Of a stretch of 53,587 bases of DNA, positions 1-8,926 are shown in pieces. Below the pieces are notes generated by a model, which made no database searches, was not told the DNA's origin, and was given only the letters and a program-made list of their open reading frames with translations. This DNA is from an uncultured Flavobacteriales bacterium (lineage in GTDB: Bacteria; Bacteroidota; Bacteroidia; Flavobacteriales; UBA1820). Positions within the stretch are counted from its first letter, which is position 1. The number at the start of each line of letters is the position of its first letter. The stretch is taken from assembly GCA_902478645.1 (NCBI GenBank), contig CABSLV010000014.1, positions 1 through 53,587 on the forward strand, in the 5' to 3' direction. Made by a program: the position numbers and the translations under genes.

Positions 1-63
1 GTTGCCGAAGGTGTTGCCAGATTGCGCGACGGACAAAAGATCGCTCCGGTAGAGAAAAAGTAA
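1..63 (+). CDS. RND efflux periplasmic adaptor subunit, C-terminal end only
   Basis: The first 20 codons are open in frame 1 and stop at TAA. The residues GVARLRDGQKIAP match the usual C-terminal end of AcrA/MexA-type membrane fusion proteins, which link the inner-membrane pump to the outer-membrane channel. The pump gene starts 29 bases later, as expected for an adaptor-pump-channel operon. Only the tail is in the window, so nothing can be said about its lipoprotein signal or hairpin domain. Confidence 0.75.
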   Translation, partial: VAEGVARLRDGQKIAPVEKK

Positions 64-92
64 TCTTTCAATTTTCGGGTAAAAGATAAAAT

Positions 93-3000
93 ATGAAACT
101 CAATACATTTATCAACCGTCCGGTTCTCTCGACAGTTATCTCGATCATAATTGTCATTTTGGGATTCATCGGACTTACCTCCCTGCCTATCGAGCAATAC
201 CCCGATGTGGCACCGCCGACCATCTCGGTATCGGCCAACTACCAGGGAGCCAGCGCAGAAACCGTCCTGAACAGTGTCGTAGTGCCGTTGGAGGAACAGA
301 TCAACGGTGTAGAAGGCATGACCTACATGACCTCTACCGCATCCAACGACGGTAGCTGCCGCATCACCATCTATTTCGAACACGGGGTCGATCCCGACAT
401 GGCCGCCATCAACGTACAGAACCGCGTCACTCAAGCGTCCAACCTGCTCCCGGCCGAAGTAACCAGAGCGGGTGTTACGACGCAAAAACGTATGACCAGT
501 ATGGTGATGGCCTTCGCCGTATACAGCGAAAATCCCGCTTTCGACGAAGCCTTCGTACAGAACTACGCAGACATCAACGTCCTGCCGGCCATCAAACGTG
601 TCAATGGCGTAGGCGATGCCGCTGCTCTGGGAGCCCGCACCTACTCGATGCGCATCTGGCTCAAACCCGATGTGATGGCTACCTACGGCGTTACCCCGAC
701 CGATGTCTCCAATGCCCTGGCCGAGCAGAACATCGAATCGGCGCCGGGAAAATTCGGACAAAACGGCGGACAGTCCTTCCAGTACGTGATCAAATACAAA
801 GGACGCCTGAAAACCCCCGAAGAGTTTGAAAACATCGTCCTGCGCACGGACGACTCAGGAAATGTGCTGCGCATCAAAGACGTAGCCCGCGTGGAGCTGG
901 GTGGACAGGACTACTCCATCAGTTCGCGCACCCAAGGGAAACCCTCGGTGATGGTACCGGTATACCAGATCGCCGGATCCAATGCGACGGAAGTGGTGGA
1001 AAACATCAAAGCGGAACTGAAAGGCCTCTCGCAAGATTTCCCGGAAGGCATCAAGTACATGGTCCTGATGGATACCACCGACTTCCTGTACGCCTCGATC
1101 GACAAAGTGGTCGAGACCATCATCGAAGCCTTTATTCTGGTGTTCATCGTGGTGTATGTCTTCCTGCAGGACTTCCGCTCGACCCTTATCCCGGCGATTT
1201 CGGTGATCGTATCGCTGGTCGGTACGTTCTTCTTCCTGAACCTGTTCGGATTCTCGATCAACCTGCTCACCCTCTTCGCCATGGTATTGGCCATTGCGAT
1301 TGTGGTGGACGATGCGATCGTGGTCGTCGAAGCGGTGCATGCCAAACTGGACCAAGGCTATAAGTCGCCGCGCAAAGCCTCGATCGACGCCATGAGCGAG
1401 ATCGCCGGTGCCATCGTATCCATCACCCTGGTCATGTCCGCAGTGTTCATCCCGATCACCTTCGTGGGCGGGACCACTGGTACGTTCTACACGCAGTTCG
1501 GTATGACCCTGGCCATCGCCATCCTGATCTCGGCCGTGAATGCCTTGACGCTCAGCCCGGCGCTGTGCGCCGTATTCCTCTCGGCCAAGGAAGAACACGG
1601 AAAAGGCAAATCCTTCGCTTCGCGCTTCCACGGGGCATTCAACGTGTTCTTCGAAGCGATGAAGAACAAGTACCGCCGCCTGGTGGAAAAGATGGTGCAC
1701 ATGAAAGCCGTCGCTTTCGGTATCATCATCGTGCTGACGGGCGTACTGGTGCTGCTGCTGCGCACCACCCCGACGGGATTCGTCCCGGCCGAGGACAACG
1801 GCGTATTCATGGTCGATGTCGCCCTGCCTCCGGCCACTTCGATGGAGCGCACCCAGGAAGTGCTCAACCAGGTGGACAGTATCATCGCCGCCCATCCGCT
1901 GGTCGCTTCCCGTGTCATGATCAACGGTTTCGGCTTTATCAGCAGCAACGGTAGTTCGTACGGGGCTTTCATGTGCAAACTCAAACCTTGGGATGAGCGT
2001 ACCGGAAAAGGCGAAGACCTCAACAGCATCACGGCAAGCATCCAGGCTGCCGTATCGCAGATCAAAGATGCCAACATCATGATCTTCTCCCCGCCTTCCA
2101 TCCCGGGATTCAGCGCATCGGGCGGTTTTGAATTCTCGTTGCAGGACCGCACGGGCGGCGATCTGAACGATTTCGTAGCTGTCGAACAACAGTTCCTCGC
2201 TGCGCTCAACCAACGCCCGGAGATCGGATATGCCATGACTTCGTTCAAGAACAACTTCCCGCAGTACATGGTAGACATCGATCCGGACAAGGCCAAGATG
2301 GCCGGCACATCGCCCTCGGCTATTTTGAGCGCCATGCAGGGGTATTACGGAGGTCTGTATGCTTCGAACTTCAACCAGTTCGGAAAACTCTACCGCGTGA
2401 TGATCCAGGCCGACACGATGTACCGAGCCAAACCCGAATCGCTCAACAACATCTACATCCGCACGGGCAACAATGAGATGGCTCCGATCAGCAACTTCAT
2501 CACCCTGCGCAAGACCTACGGTCCGGAAAACATCACGCGATTCAACCTGTACACCTCGATCTCCGTCACCGGACAGCCCAAACCGGGATATTCCTCCGGT
2601 GAAGCCATTGCTGCCGTACAGGAAGTTGCACAGGAGACCCTCCCGCAGGGTTACGGCTACGAGTTCTCCGGCCTTTCCCGCGAAGAGCAATCTTCCAGCA
2701 ACCAGATCGGCGGTATTCTCGTACTGTGCCTGGTATTCGTGTACTTTATCCTGTGCGCCCTCTACGAGAGCTACATCCTGCCGTTGTCGGTGATCCTGTC
2801 GCTCCCGCTGGGTCTGTCGGGATCGTTCCTCTTCGCCCGGATGATGGGTGCCGACAACGACATCTACCTGCAAACGGCACTGGTGATGCTGATCGGTCTG
2901 TTGGCCAAAAATGCCATCCTGATCGTACAGTTCGCATTGGCACGCCGCCAACAGGGCGAAACGATCATCCAGGCAGCCATCGACGGAGCCTCCGCCCGTC

Positions 3001-3227
3001 TGCGACCCATCCTGATGACTTCGCTGGCCATGATCATCGGACTTCTCCCGCTGATGTTCGCCTCCGGAGTTGGAGCCAACGGTAACCGCACCATCGGCTC
3101 CGGTGCCGTCGGAGGTATGTTGCTGGGTACGATCTTCCAGCTGGTGGTCGTTCCGACTCTGTTCGTAGTGTTCCAAAGCCTGCAGGAGCGTTTCAAGAAG
3201 AACGATCCGGTAGAAGTAGAGGCATAA
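93..3227 (+). CDS. AcrB-type RND multidrug efflux pump (HAE-1 family)
   Basis: This is a full-length 1044-residue inner-membrane pump, the usual size for AcrB/MexB. It expels drugs or other amphiphiles through a periplasmic adaptor and a TolC channel, using proton import. The start MKLNTFINRPVLS is the typical N-terminus with the first membrane helix. The paired aspartates of the proton relay in TM4 are at about 406-407 (IVVDDAIVVVEA), and the matching TM10 lysine is at about 939 (LLAKNAILIVQ). Two large periplasmic loops separate the two membrane halves. The channel gene follows after 10 bases. Drug-type substrates are inferred from the HAE-1 class; the real substrate is unknown. Confidence 0.95.
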   Translation: MKLNTFINRPVLSTVISIIIVILGFIGLTSLPIEQYPDVAPPTISVSANYQGASAETVLNSVVVPLEEQINGVEGMTYMTSTASNDGSCRITIYFEHGVDPDMAAINVQNRVTQASNLLPAEVTRAGVTTQKRMTSMVMAFAVYSENPAFDEAFVQNYADINVLPAIKRVNGVGDAAALGARTYSMRIWLKPDVMATYGVTPTDVSNALAEQNIESAPGKFGQNGGQSFQYVIKYKGRLKTPEEFENIVLRTDDSGNVLRIKDVARVELGGQDYSISSRTQGKPSVMVPVYQIAGSNATEVVENIKAELKGLSQDFPEGIKYMVLMDTTDFLYASIDKVVETIIEAFILVFIVVYVFLQDFRSTLIPAISVIVSLVGTFFFLNLFGFSINLLTLFAMVLAIAIVVDDAIVVVEAVHAKLDQGYKSPRKASIDAMSEIAGAIVSITLVMSAVFIPITFVGGTTGTFYTQFGMTLAIAILISAVNALTLSPALCAVFLSAKEEHGKGKSFASRFHGAFNVFFEAMKNKYRRLVEKMVHMKAVAFGIIIVLTGVLVLLLRTTPTGFVPAEDNGVFMVDVALPPATSMERTQEVLNQVDSIIAAHPLVASRVMINGFGFISSNGSSYGAFMCKLKPWDERTGKGEDLNSITASIQAAVSQIKDANIMIFSPPSIPGFSASGGFEFSLQDRTGGDLNDFVAVEQQFLAALNQRPEIGYAMTSFKNNFPQYMVDIDPDKAKMAGTSPSAILSAMQGYYGGLYASNFNQFGKLYRVMIQADTMYRAKPESLNNIYIRTGNNEMAPISNFITLRKTYGPENITRFNLYTSISVTGQPKPGYSSGEAIAAVQEVAQETLPQGYGYEFSGLSREEQSSSNQIGGILVLCLVFVYFILCALYESYILPLSVILSLPLGLSGSFLFARMMGADNDIYLQTALVMLIGLLAKNAILIVQFALARRQQGETIIQAAIDGASARLRPILMTSLAMIIGLLPLMFASGVGANGNRTIGSGAVGGMLLGTIFQLVVVPTLFVVFQSLQERFKKNDPVEVEA

Positions 3228-3237
3228 CAAATCACCG

Positions 3238-4638
3238 ATGAAGACAAACATGAAAACGATCCAGATAAAAATAACGGTTGTGCTGGCCTTGATGCTGGCA
3301 CTCTCCTCCTGCAACATCTACCGGCCGTACAAAACGCCCGAAATGAACACGGACGACCTGTACCGCACGGAAGCCCTGGCCGATTCGGCCAACATGGCCC
3401 TCCGCCCCTGGCAGGAACTCTTTACCGACCAACACCTGCGGAATCTCATCGACTCCGCACTGGTCAACAACTTCGACTACCAGACAGCCATGTACAAAGT
3501 AGAAGAGGCCAATGCCGCTTTTGCTCAAGGGAAGGCTGCCTTCTTCCCCACCCTGAACATCTCGGCCGACGGCACCATTGCCAAAGTGGAAGACGTTCCG
3601 CACGGGGAGTATTACAACATTGCCGCTGCCTCGTCGTGGGAACTCGACATTTTCGGACGTCTTCGCTCGGCCAAGCGTGCAGCCAAGGCAGCCCTGCTGC
3701 AGAGTATCGCCTACAAGCGCGCCGTAGAGACCCAAGTGATCGCCTCGGTAGCCAACGGTTACTACACGCTGCTCAGTCTGGACAAACAGTTGCGCGTATA
3801 CGACGAAACCATCCTCCTGTGGACCGAGACCGTCCGCACCATGGAGGAAATGATGGAAGCCGGTTCTACCAACCTGGCAGCCGTTACCCAGAGCCGGGCC
3901 AACTTGTATAGCGCACAAGCCGCCCGACAGGACATCCTGTACAACATCCGTGCTACGGAAAATTCTCTGCGCCTTCTCATCGGCCAACCCGCCGGCGAAA
4001 TCGTCCGCGGCACCTTCGAGGATCAGCAGCTCACCACCGACCTGCAGATCGGTCTGCCCTCGCAACTGCTGGCCAACCGCCCCGATGTGCAGCAAGCCGA
4101 AGCCGGTGTCCGGGCCGCCTTTGCCAAGACCAATGTAGCCCGCGCCGCCTTCTATCCCCGCTTTACCATCACGGCCAACGGGGGATATGCCAATGACGGT
4201 ACGGTCAGCTTCGCTCCCGGTGCCTTCTTTGCCAACCTGGTTGGCGGACTGGTACAGCCTCTGTTCAACGCCGGAACCAACCGCGCCAACCTGCGCATTG
4301 CCAAGGCCCAGCAGGAAGAGGCTCTGCTCGCCTTTGAAAAATCGCTGATCAACGCCGGCATCGAAGTGTCGAACCTGTTGTACAACTACAACACCACGAC
4401 CAAAAAACTGGAAGCCCGCGCTCAACAAGTCGAGCAACTGCAAACGGCAGCCGATGCCACCAACGAATTGTTCCGCCTCAGCAACACCACCTATCTGGAA
4501 CTGCTCACCGCACAGCAGAGCCTGCTCTCGGCACGCATCAGCCAGATCGGTGACCAGCTTGCCCAACTGCAGAACGTGGTCAATCTGTACCAGGCTCTCG
4601 GAGGAGGCTGGGAACGCCCGGTGGAGGAAGAGAAATAA
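3238..4638 (+). CDS. TolC/OprM-type outer-membrane efflux lipoprotein
   Basis: This 466-residue protein is the third part of the efflux system, forming the outer-membrane channel. It has two in-frame ATGs, at 3238 and 3250; the second gives a cleaner lipoprotein signal (MKTIQIKITVV... with lipobox ALSSC, Cys21). The rest shows the two OEP repeats rich in Ala, Gln and Glu expected for the alpha-barrel, with the family phrase LLANRPDVQQAE near the middle and ALGGGWER at the end. It lies 10 bases after the pump gene and ends just before a strong hairpin terminator, so it closes the operon. Confidence 0.93.
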   Translation: MKTNMKTIQIKITVVLALMLALSSCNIYRPYKTPEMNTDDLYRTEALADSANMALRPWQELFTDQHLRNLIDSALVNNFDYQTAMYKVEEANAAFAQGKAAFFPTLNISADGTIAKVEDVPHGEYYNIAAASSWELDIFGRLRSAKRAAKAALLQSIAYKRAVETQVIASVANGYYTLLSLDKQLRVYDETILLWTETVRTMEEMMEAGSTNLAAVTQSRANLYSAQAARQDILYNIRATENSLRLLIGQPAGEIVRGTFEDQQLTTDLQIGLPSQLLANRPDVQQAEAGVRAAFAKTNVARAAFYPRFTITANGGYANDGTVSFAPGAFFANLVGGLVQPLFNAGTNRANLRIAKAQQEEALLAFEKSLINAGIEVSNLLYNYNTTTKKLEARAQQVEQLQTAADATNELFRLSNTTYLELLTAQQSLLSARISQIGDQLAQLQNVVNLYQALGGGWERPVEEEK

Positions 4639-4660
4639 TCCCCTCCCCTGCTGCGAGCAG

Positions 4661-4700
4661 GAAAAAGCCCGTCGGAAATCTTTCCGACGGGCTTTTTCTT
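4661..4700 (+). terminator. Terminator of the RND efflux operon
   Basis: A perfect inverted repeat (GAAAAAGCCCGTCGG on the left, CCGACGGGCTTTTTC on the right) begins 22 bases after the channel stop codon. The A-rich left and T-rich right flanks make it usable in both directions. Confidence 0.85.
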
Positions 4701-4831
4701 GCCCCACTACGCCCGTTCTCCCCCATCCGCCACCCTTTTGAACCGCATGCAGCCGCATCTTTCCGGATCTTGTATCGCAGATCGGGTCTCCCCGCAAAGA
4801 AACCCGACAAACTCCGAAAGCATCCGAACCC

Positions 4832-4864
4832 TTTGCTTATCCCGGAAAAATGTCGTTACTTTCG
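4832..4864 (+). promoter_or_regulatory. Bacteroidota-type promoter of the branching enzyme gene
   Basis: TTTG at 4832-4835, a 21-base gap, then TACTTTCG at 4857-4864, one base off the TAnnTTTG consensus. It lies 25 bases before the ATG at 4890. This argues against the upstream in-frame start at 4770, which would precede the promoter. Confidence 0.6.
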
Positions 4865-4889
4865 TCCGAAACGAAAACCCGCCACCGAG

Positions 4890-6953
4890 ATGGAAGAAAA
4901 AGAAAAAACGGGAAAACAACCCTTGGCCATCGTACGCGACGACCCCTGGCTCGCCCCCTATGCACAATACCTGGAAAACCGCCTGGAGTGGTACCGTAAG
5001 CACATGCGCTTTATCGAGGAGCATTGCAACGGCCTGGGGTATTTCGCCAGCGGACACCGCTACTTCGGTTTCAACTACGACCCGCAGAAGAAAGGATGGT
5101 GGTTCCGTGAATACGCTCCCTCGGCGCAATCGGTAAGTCTGATGGGCGACTTCAACGGGTGGGACGCGGAGAAAAACCCGCTCACGCGCCTGGAAAGCGG
5201 CACCTGGGAAACCTTCCTGGACGAAGACACCTACCGGGAACGCCTCACCCCTTTCTCCAGAGTAAAACTGCGTATCGTCTCGGACAATGGTGCCCTGGAC
5301 CGTATCCCGGCCTATATCCGCCGGGTGATTCAAGACCCGAAGACGTTCGACTTCTCCGGACAGTTCCTCCCCGAGAGCACCTTCCGGTGGGAAAATCCGG
5401 ACTTCCGCCTGCCGGAGGACTTCACTCCCCTGATCTACGAAGCGCACCCCGGCATGGCTACCGAAGACGGGCATGTGGGCTCGTGGCGCGAATTTGCCGA
5501 CACGATCCTGCCCAAAATATCTGCATTGGGGTATAACACCCTGCAACTGATGGCCGTGCAGGAGCACCCGTATTACGGATCGTTCGGGTATCATGTGTCC
5601 AATTTCTTTGCGCCATCCTCGCGCTTCGGCACACCCGACGACCTGCGTTACCTCATCGACACGGCACACGGGATGGGGCTCGCAGTGGTGATGGACCTGG
5701 TGCATTCCCATGCGGTGAAAAACCGGGCGGAAGGACTCTGCGAATTCGACGGCAAACGCGAACTCTACTTCGTGGACGGTCCTTCGGGCAATCACCCCGG
5801 ATGGGATTCCAAACTGTTCGACTACGGCAAGATGTACGTCCAGCAATTCCTGCTGTCCAACATCGCCTACTGGATGGAGGAATTCCGCTTCGACGGATTC
5901 CGCTTCGACGGGGTAACCTCCATGCTGTACTACCACCACGGCAACCAGGCCTTTGACAGCTACGACAAGTATTTCGGCAAGGATACCGACAATTCGGCCG
6001 TGCTGTACCTCCAGACGGCCAACACCCTGATCCGCTCGCGCTACCCCACTGCCCTGTCCATCGCCGAAGACATGAGCGGGATGCCGGGAGCCTGCCGTCC
6101 GGTGGAGGAAGGGGGGCTGGGCTTCGGGTATCGCCTGGCTATGGGACTTCCGGACTACTGGGTCTGCCTGCTACGCGACCGGCGGGACGAGGACTGGGAC
6201 ATGGAGCAGATGTACTACACACTGCTCAACCGCCGAAGGGGCGAAGCAAACATCGCCTACGTGGAGAGCCACGACCAGGCGCTGGTAGGGGACAAAACGG
6301 TCGCATTCTGGCTGATGGACAGCCACATGTACACCTCGATGAGCGTCTTTACGCCCGACCCGGTGATCGACCGAGGGCTGGCGCTGCACAAGATGATCCG
6401 CATGGTTACCCTCTCCCTGGGCGGGGAAGGCTACCTCAACTTCATGGGCAACGAATTCGGCCATCCGGAATGGATCGACTTCCCCCGGGAGGGCAATGGC
6501 TGGAGCACGAAGTACGCCCGCCGGCAGTGGAGCCTTCCGGACACCGACCACTTGAAATACAAGTTCCTGCGCGAATTCGACCGGCGGATGATCGGCTTCG
6601 AGAAACAGACCGGGCTGCTTCGTCTGCCTTTCCCCCGCCTGCTCAATGCCGACCAGACGAACAAGGTGCTCATCTTCTCCCGCGGGAAGTACGTATTTCT
6701 CTTTTCGTTTTCGCCGCAAAAATCGATCGAGGACTACGAATTTTTCGTGCCGCAAGGGGGCGATTACCGCATTGTCTTTTCTTCGGACGATCCCGAGACG
6801 GGCGGTTTTTCCCGGGTGCGGGAAGGCTACCGCTTCACCTCCTTCGAAAAGGACGGGGTGGACTTCCTGAGCGTTTACCTGCCCTCGCGCATGTGCATGG
6901 TGCTGGAGTGGGTCGGCAATACCCCGAAGAAAAAGGCTCGCAAGGGGAAATAA
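4890..6953 (+). CDS. glgB: 1,4-alpha-glucan branching enzyme (GH13)
   Basis: This 687-residue cytoplasmic enzyme cuts alpha-1,4 glucan chains and rejoins them as alpha-1,6 branches in glycogen. An N-terminal CBM48-like beta domain (phrase VSLMGDFNGW) is followed by the GH13 barrel. All four conserved regions are present: DLVHSHAVKN near 268, GFRFDGV with nucleophile Asp near 339, AEDMSG with acid/base Glu near 392, and VESHDQ with Asp near 462. The open frame extends 40 codons upstream to 4770, but that stretch overlaps the promoter and is not family-like, so I chose the ATG at 4890. No other glycogen gene is adjacent. It is transcribed alone and is convergent with rpsU. Confidence 0.93.
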   Translation: MEEKEKTGKQPLAIVRDDPWLAPYAQYLENRLEWYRKHMRFIEEHCNGLGYFASGHRYFGFNYDPQKKGWWFREYAPSAQSVSLMGDFNGWDAEKNPLTRLESGTWETFLDEDTYRERLTPFSRVKLRIVSDNGALDRIPAYIRRVIQDPKTFDFSGQFLPESTFRWENPDFRLPEDFTPLIYEAHPGMATEDGHVGSWREFADTILPKISALGYNTLQLMAVQEHPYYGSFGYHVSNFFAPSSRFGTPDDLRYLIDTAHGMGLAVVMDLVHSHAVKNRAEGLCEFDGKRELYFVDGPSGNHPGWDSKLFDYGKMYVQQFLLSNIAYWMEEFRFDGFRFDGVTSMLYYHHGNQAFDSYDKYFGKDTDNSAVLYLQTANTLIRSRYPTALSIAEDMSGMPGACRPVEEGGLGFGYRLAMGLPDYWVCLLRDRRDEDWDMEQMYYTLLNRRRGEANIAYVESHDQALVGDKTVAFWLMDSHMYTSMSVFTPDPVIDRGLALHKMIRMVTLSLGGEGYLNFMGNEFGHPEWIDFPREGNGWSTKYARRQWSLPDTDHLKYKFLREFDRRMIGFEKQTGLLRLPFPRLLNADQTNKVLIFSRGKYVFLFSFSPQKSIEDYEFFVPQGGDYRIVFSSDDPETGGFSRVREGYRFTSFEKDGVDFLSVYLPSRMCMVLEWVGNTPKKKARKGK

Positions 6954-7026
6954 CCGCTTCTTTCTCCCTCACTCCCCGTTCGTCCCTCGCGCACCCTTGC
7001 CGCCGGACAACAGCACAGACAAAAAC

Positions 7027-7065
7027 GCGTTCGCCGCGCATCCTTGCAGGATGCGCGGCGAACGC
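7027..7065 (-). terminator. Terminator downstream of rpsU
   Basis: A perfect 18-bp stem (GCGTTCGCCGCGCATCCT and its complement) with a 3-base loop. On the minus strand it is followed by five Ts. It sits between the convergent glgB and rpsU genes. Confidence 0.8.
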
Positions 7066-7087
7066 TTTATCGGAAAAACAGGCAGGA

Positions 7088-7282
7088 CTACTCCTCTTCC
7101 TTGTTGCGAAGGCTCTGCACGTAGATGGCCTTCACTTTCTGCTGGCGTTTTACCACGGAAGGTTTGTTGAACTGCTGACGGGCGCGGAGCTGTTTCATCG
7201 TGCCGGTCTTGTCGAATTTTCTTTTGAAACGTTTGAGGGCTCTTTCGATCGCCTCTCCTTCTTTTACGGGAATAATAAGCAT
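7088..7282 (-). CDS. rpsU: 30S ribosomal protein bS21
   Basis: This 64-residue basic protein starts MLIIPVKEGEAIERALKRFK, the typical bS21 opening, and continues KRKFDKTG. The open frame runs upstream to a TTG at 7333, but those 17 codons are unlike the family and the ATG at 7282 gives the normal length. bS21 binds near the 3' end of 16S rRNA. In Bacteroidota (established for Flavobacterium) it helps hide the anti-Shine-Dalgarno sequence, and its own mRNA is often unusual in carrying a strong Shine-Dalgarno site. Here a perfect AAGGAGGT lies in the leader but 125 bases before the start (see the leader entry). Confidence 0.95.
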   Translation of the reverse strand: MLIIPVKEGEAIERALKRFKRKFDKTGTMKQLRARQQFNKPSVVKRQQKVKAIYVQSLRNKEEE

Positions 7283-7456
7283 TGGTTTATCGTTTTTTTC
7301 GTGAATAACTGTTTTATCAAATCGTTGTCGCAAAAGCCGTCCCCCACAGGGAACGTCCTACTGCCTGAAACTATGTAACTTTCTTTTTCCGAACTTGTTG
7401 GACAACGACCTCCTTTAGACTTCTCTTTCGGTTCTATTTCACTTTCTTAGCGAGGG
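7283..7456 (-). promoter_or_regulatory. Long, probably structured rpsU leader with a stranded Shine-Dalgarno sequence
   Basis: Reading the minus strand, the leader carries AAAGGAGGT at 7416-7408, directly followed by TCGTTGTC (7408-7401). That octamer can pair with GACAACGA at 7329-7322, closing an 80-base loop. Inside the loop, GTTCCC-TGTG-GGGGAC (7354-7339) forms a further hairpin. No ATG or GTG follows the AAGGAGGT at a usable distance. I infer a translational control leader for bS21; this is not demonstrated. Confidence 0.4.
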
Positions 7457-7464
7457 CAAAGATA
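7457..7464 (-). promoter_or_regulatory. Candidate -7 element for rpsU
   Basis: The minus strand reads TATCTTTG, an exact TAnnTTTG match. No good -33 element sits at the right distance. It would give a leader of about 170 bases. Confidence 0.4.
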
Positions 7465-7507
7465 CGCTTTTTCTTTCAAACGGAAACCATGCCCCGCTCC
7501 CTTTTTT

Positions 7508-8029
7508 TCAATAAACCTCGTGGTGTATCTTGCCCGCATCGAAATTGTCCTTCGGGCGAGCCTCCCGCGCAGGATACCCCACCGGGATCACGCACAGCGA
7601 ATCGTAACTGCCCGGCAGCCCGCACAACTCCTTGACCACATCCATCCGGTCGCGATACGGATACGTAGCCGTCCACACCGCACCCAGCCCCAGCGCATGA
7701 GCTGCCAGCAGGATATTTTCCGCCGCCGCCGAACAATCCACGTACCAGTACGGCGACTTGGTCCGGTCGGCACAAACGGCGATGGCCACGCGGGCCTCGC
7801 GCAACATCTTGGCATACGGCAAACGCTCGGCCATCTCGTCGAGGATTTCCCGGCGGGTGAGCACGATAAAGTCCCAAGGCTGGCCGTTTTTCCCCGAAGG
7901 AGCGGCCATGCCGGCCTCGAGGATCGCTTCGAGTTTTTCCGGTTCGACGTCCTGATCGGTGTAGCTGCGAATACTTCTACGGGTCAGGATGTTCTCGATC
8001 ACAGGGTTTTGCGCGTACTGTTTTTCCAT
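7508..8029 (-). CDS. Nitroreductase family FMN-dependent oxidoreductase
   Basis: This 173-residue protein fits the small nitroreductase fold: an N-terminal FMN phosphate-binding stretch with TRRSIRSYTDQDV, then AAPSGKNGQPWDF, and a C-terminal PVGYPAREARPKDNFD. Such enzymes reduce nitro groups, quinones or flavins with NAD(P)H, and the substrate here cannot be told. The longer frame begins with TTG at 8038; the ATG at 8029 is preferred. It begins 5 bases after the HhH gene ends and is probably the last gene of the long minus-strand operon before rpsU. Confidence 0.85.
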   Translation of the reverse strand: MEKQYAQNPVIENILTRRSIRSYTDQDVEPEKLEAILEAGMAAPSGKNGQPWDFIVLTRREILDEMAERLPYAKMLREARVAIAVCADRTKSPYWYVDCSAAAENILLAAHALGLGAVWTATYPYRDRMDVVKELCGLPGSYDSLCVIPVGYPAREARPKDNFDAGKIHHEVY

Positions 8030-8034
8030 CTTTT

Positions 8035-8868
8035 TCAACGCTCGGTTTTGAGGGTGTCAAAGTTAAGGTAAAATCGCAAATGCTTGTCCTTGCTGTGCGG
8101 AAAATATTTCAGTTCCCGCAAAGTATCGTAGCACGGTACCGCGCCCCACCTGCTGCGGTACTCGACGATGTTGCGGGCAAACAACCGGGAGATGTACGGA
8201 TGCTCGGCCAGCAAGCGTTCGCTGTCCTGATTGACATCATAGCGCACCAGAGCCGTCGTATCGAAATCCGCATACCGGGAGAACCGTCGCAGCGCTGCCG
8301 AATCGGCGGCAAAGATCCCGCACAACTGGTCGGCATCCACGAAACCGCCGTAGCGGATGCGCCCCTGGAAGAGTTTTTCGGCCAAGGCTTCGTCGAGTGC
8401 CGCATGCGCCCGCAGGCGTTCCAGCGAAGCGCGATTGAGGTCCACCCGGGAGAAATCCCGCACAGTCTCTTCCTCCTGCAACTCCTCCGTCCGGATATAG
8501 GGCAAAAGCCGGGCAAACATGCTGTCCGAGACCGCATAGCACTGCGAGAACTGCTCGGGCGAAGAAAACCGTCCCCCGACCGCAGCCCGAAACCGCAGGA
8601 TGGTGCGTGCCTGGGCAGGAGAGAACCCCAGCAGGACAAAATCGGAAGAATCTGCCGAAGAGGGGTCGAAATAAAACAGCGTATCCGTGCGAAAGGCAGA
8701 GTGTCCAAGCACTGAATCCGCCGGAAGGACTTCTACCCGGGGGATCTCCCGGCGGCCATCCTTCACCGCGACGGCCCCCACCAAGACCAGCAGGAGGACC
8801 ACCAGAACGATCATCCCCCGCTGCTGGGCGGCGGTTGCCCTGAAGAAACGTCCGATGCGCCCCCACAT
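8035..8868 (-). CDS. Membrane-anchored helix-hairpin-helix protein (ComEA-like repeats)
   Basis: This 277-residue protein has one N-terminal membrane segment (about residues 18-36, GMIVLVVLLLVLVGAVAV). Three segments follow that look like helix-hairpin-helix DNA-binding motifs: LLGFSPAQARTILRFRAAVG, then DLNRASLERLRAHAAL, then LFARNIVEYRSRWG. Family members in Bacteroidota are usually annotated as helix-hairpin-helix or ComEA-related. With one anchor and the HhH part outside, it could bind incoming DNA, but no other competence genes are nearby. It lies between ribE (58 bases) and the nitroreductase gene (5 bases). Confidence 0.8.
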   Translation of the reverse strand: MWGRIGRFFRATAAQQRGMIVLVVLLLVLVGAVAVKDGRREIPRVEVLPADSVLGHSAFRTDTLFYFDPSSADSSDFVLLGFSPAQARTILRFRAAVGGRFSSPEQFSQCYAVSDSMFARLLPYIRTEELQEEETVRDFSRVDLNRASLERLRAHAALDEALAEKLFQGRIRYGGFVDADQLCGIFAADSAALRRFSRYADFDTTALVRYDVNQDSERLLAEHPYISRLFARNIVEYRSRWGAVPCYDTLRELKYFPHSKDKHLRFYLNFDTLKTER

Positions 8869-8926
8869 ATCCCTTCGTTTTGCCGTCCTTTTTTCCCCTC
8901 CCCTTTTCGGAGAACGGGACAGAGGA

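Noticed and set aside
855..3317. 820-codon open frame on the minus strand, opposite the RND pump
   Set aside because: Low-complexity His/Asp/Arg/Gln-rich translation with no family features, fully antisense to a well-recognised gene. It is a composition artefact.
4770..4889. N-terminal 40-residue extension of the branching enzyme
   Set aside because: It would start upstream of the promoter at 4832-4864 and has no similarity to the family's N-terminus.
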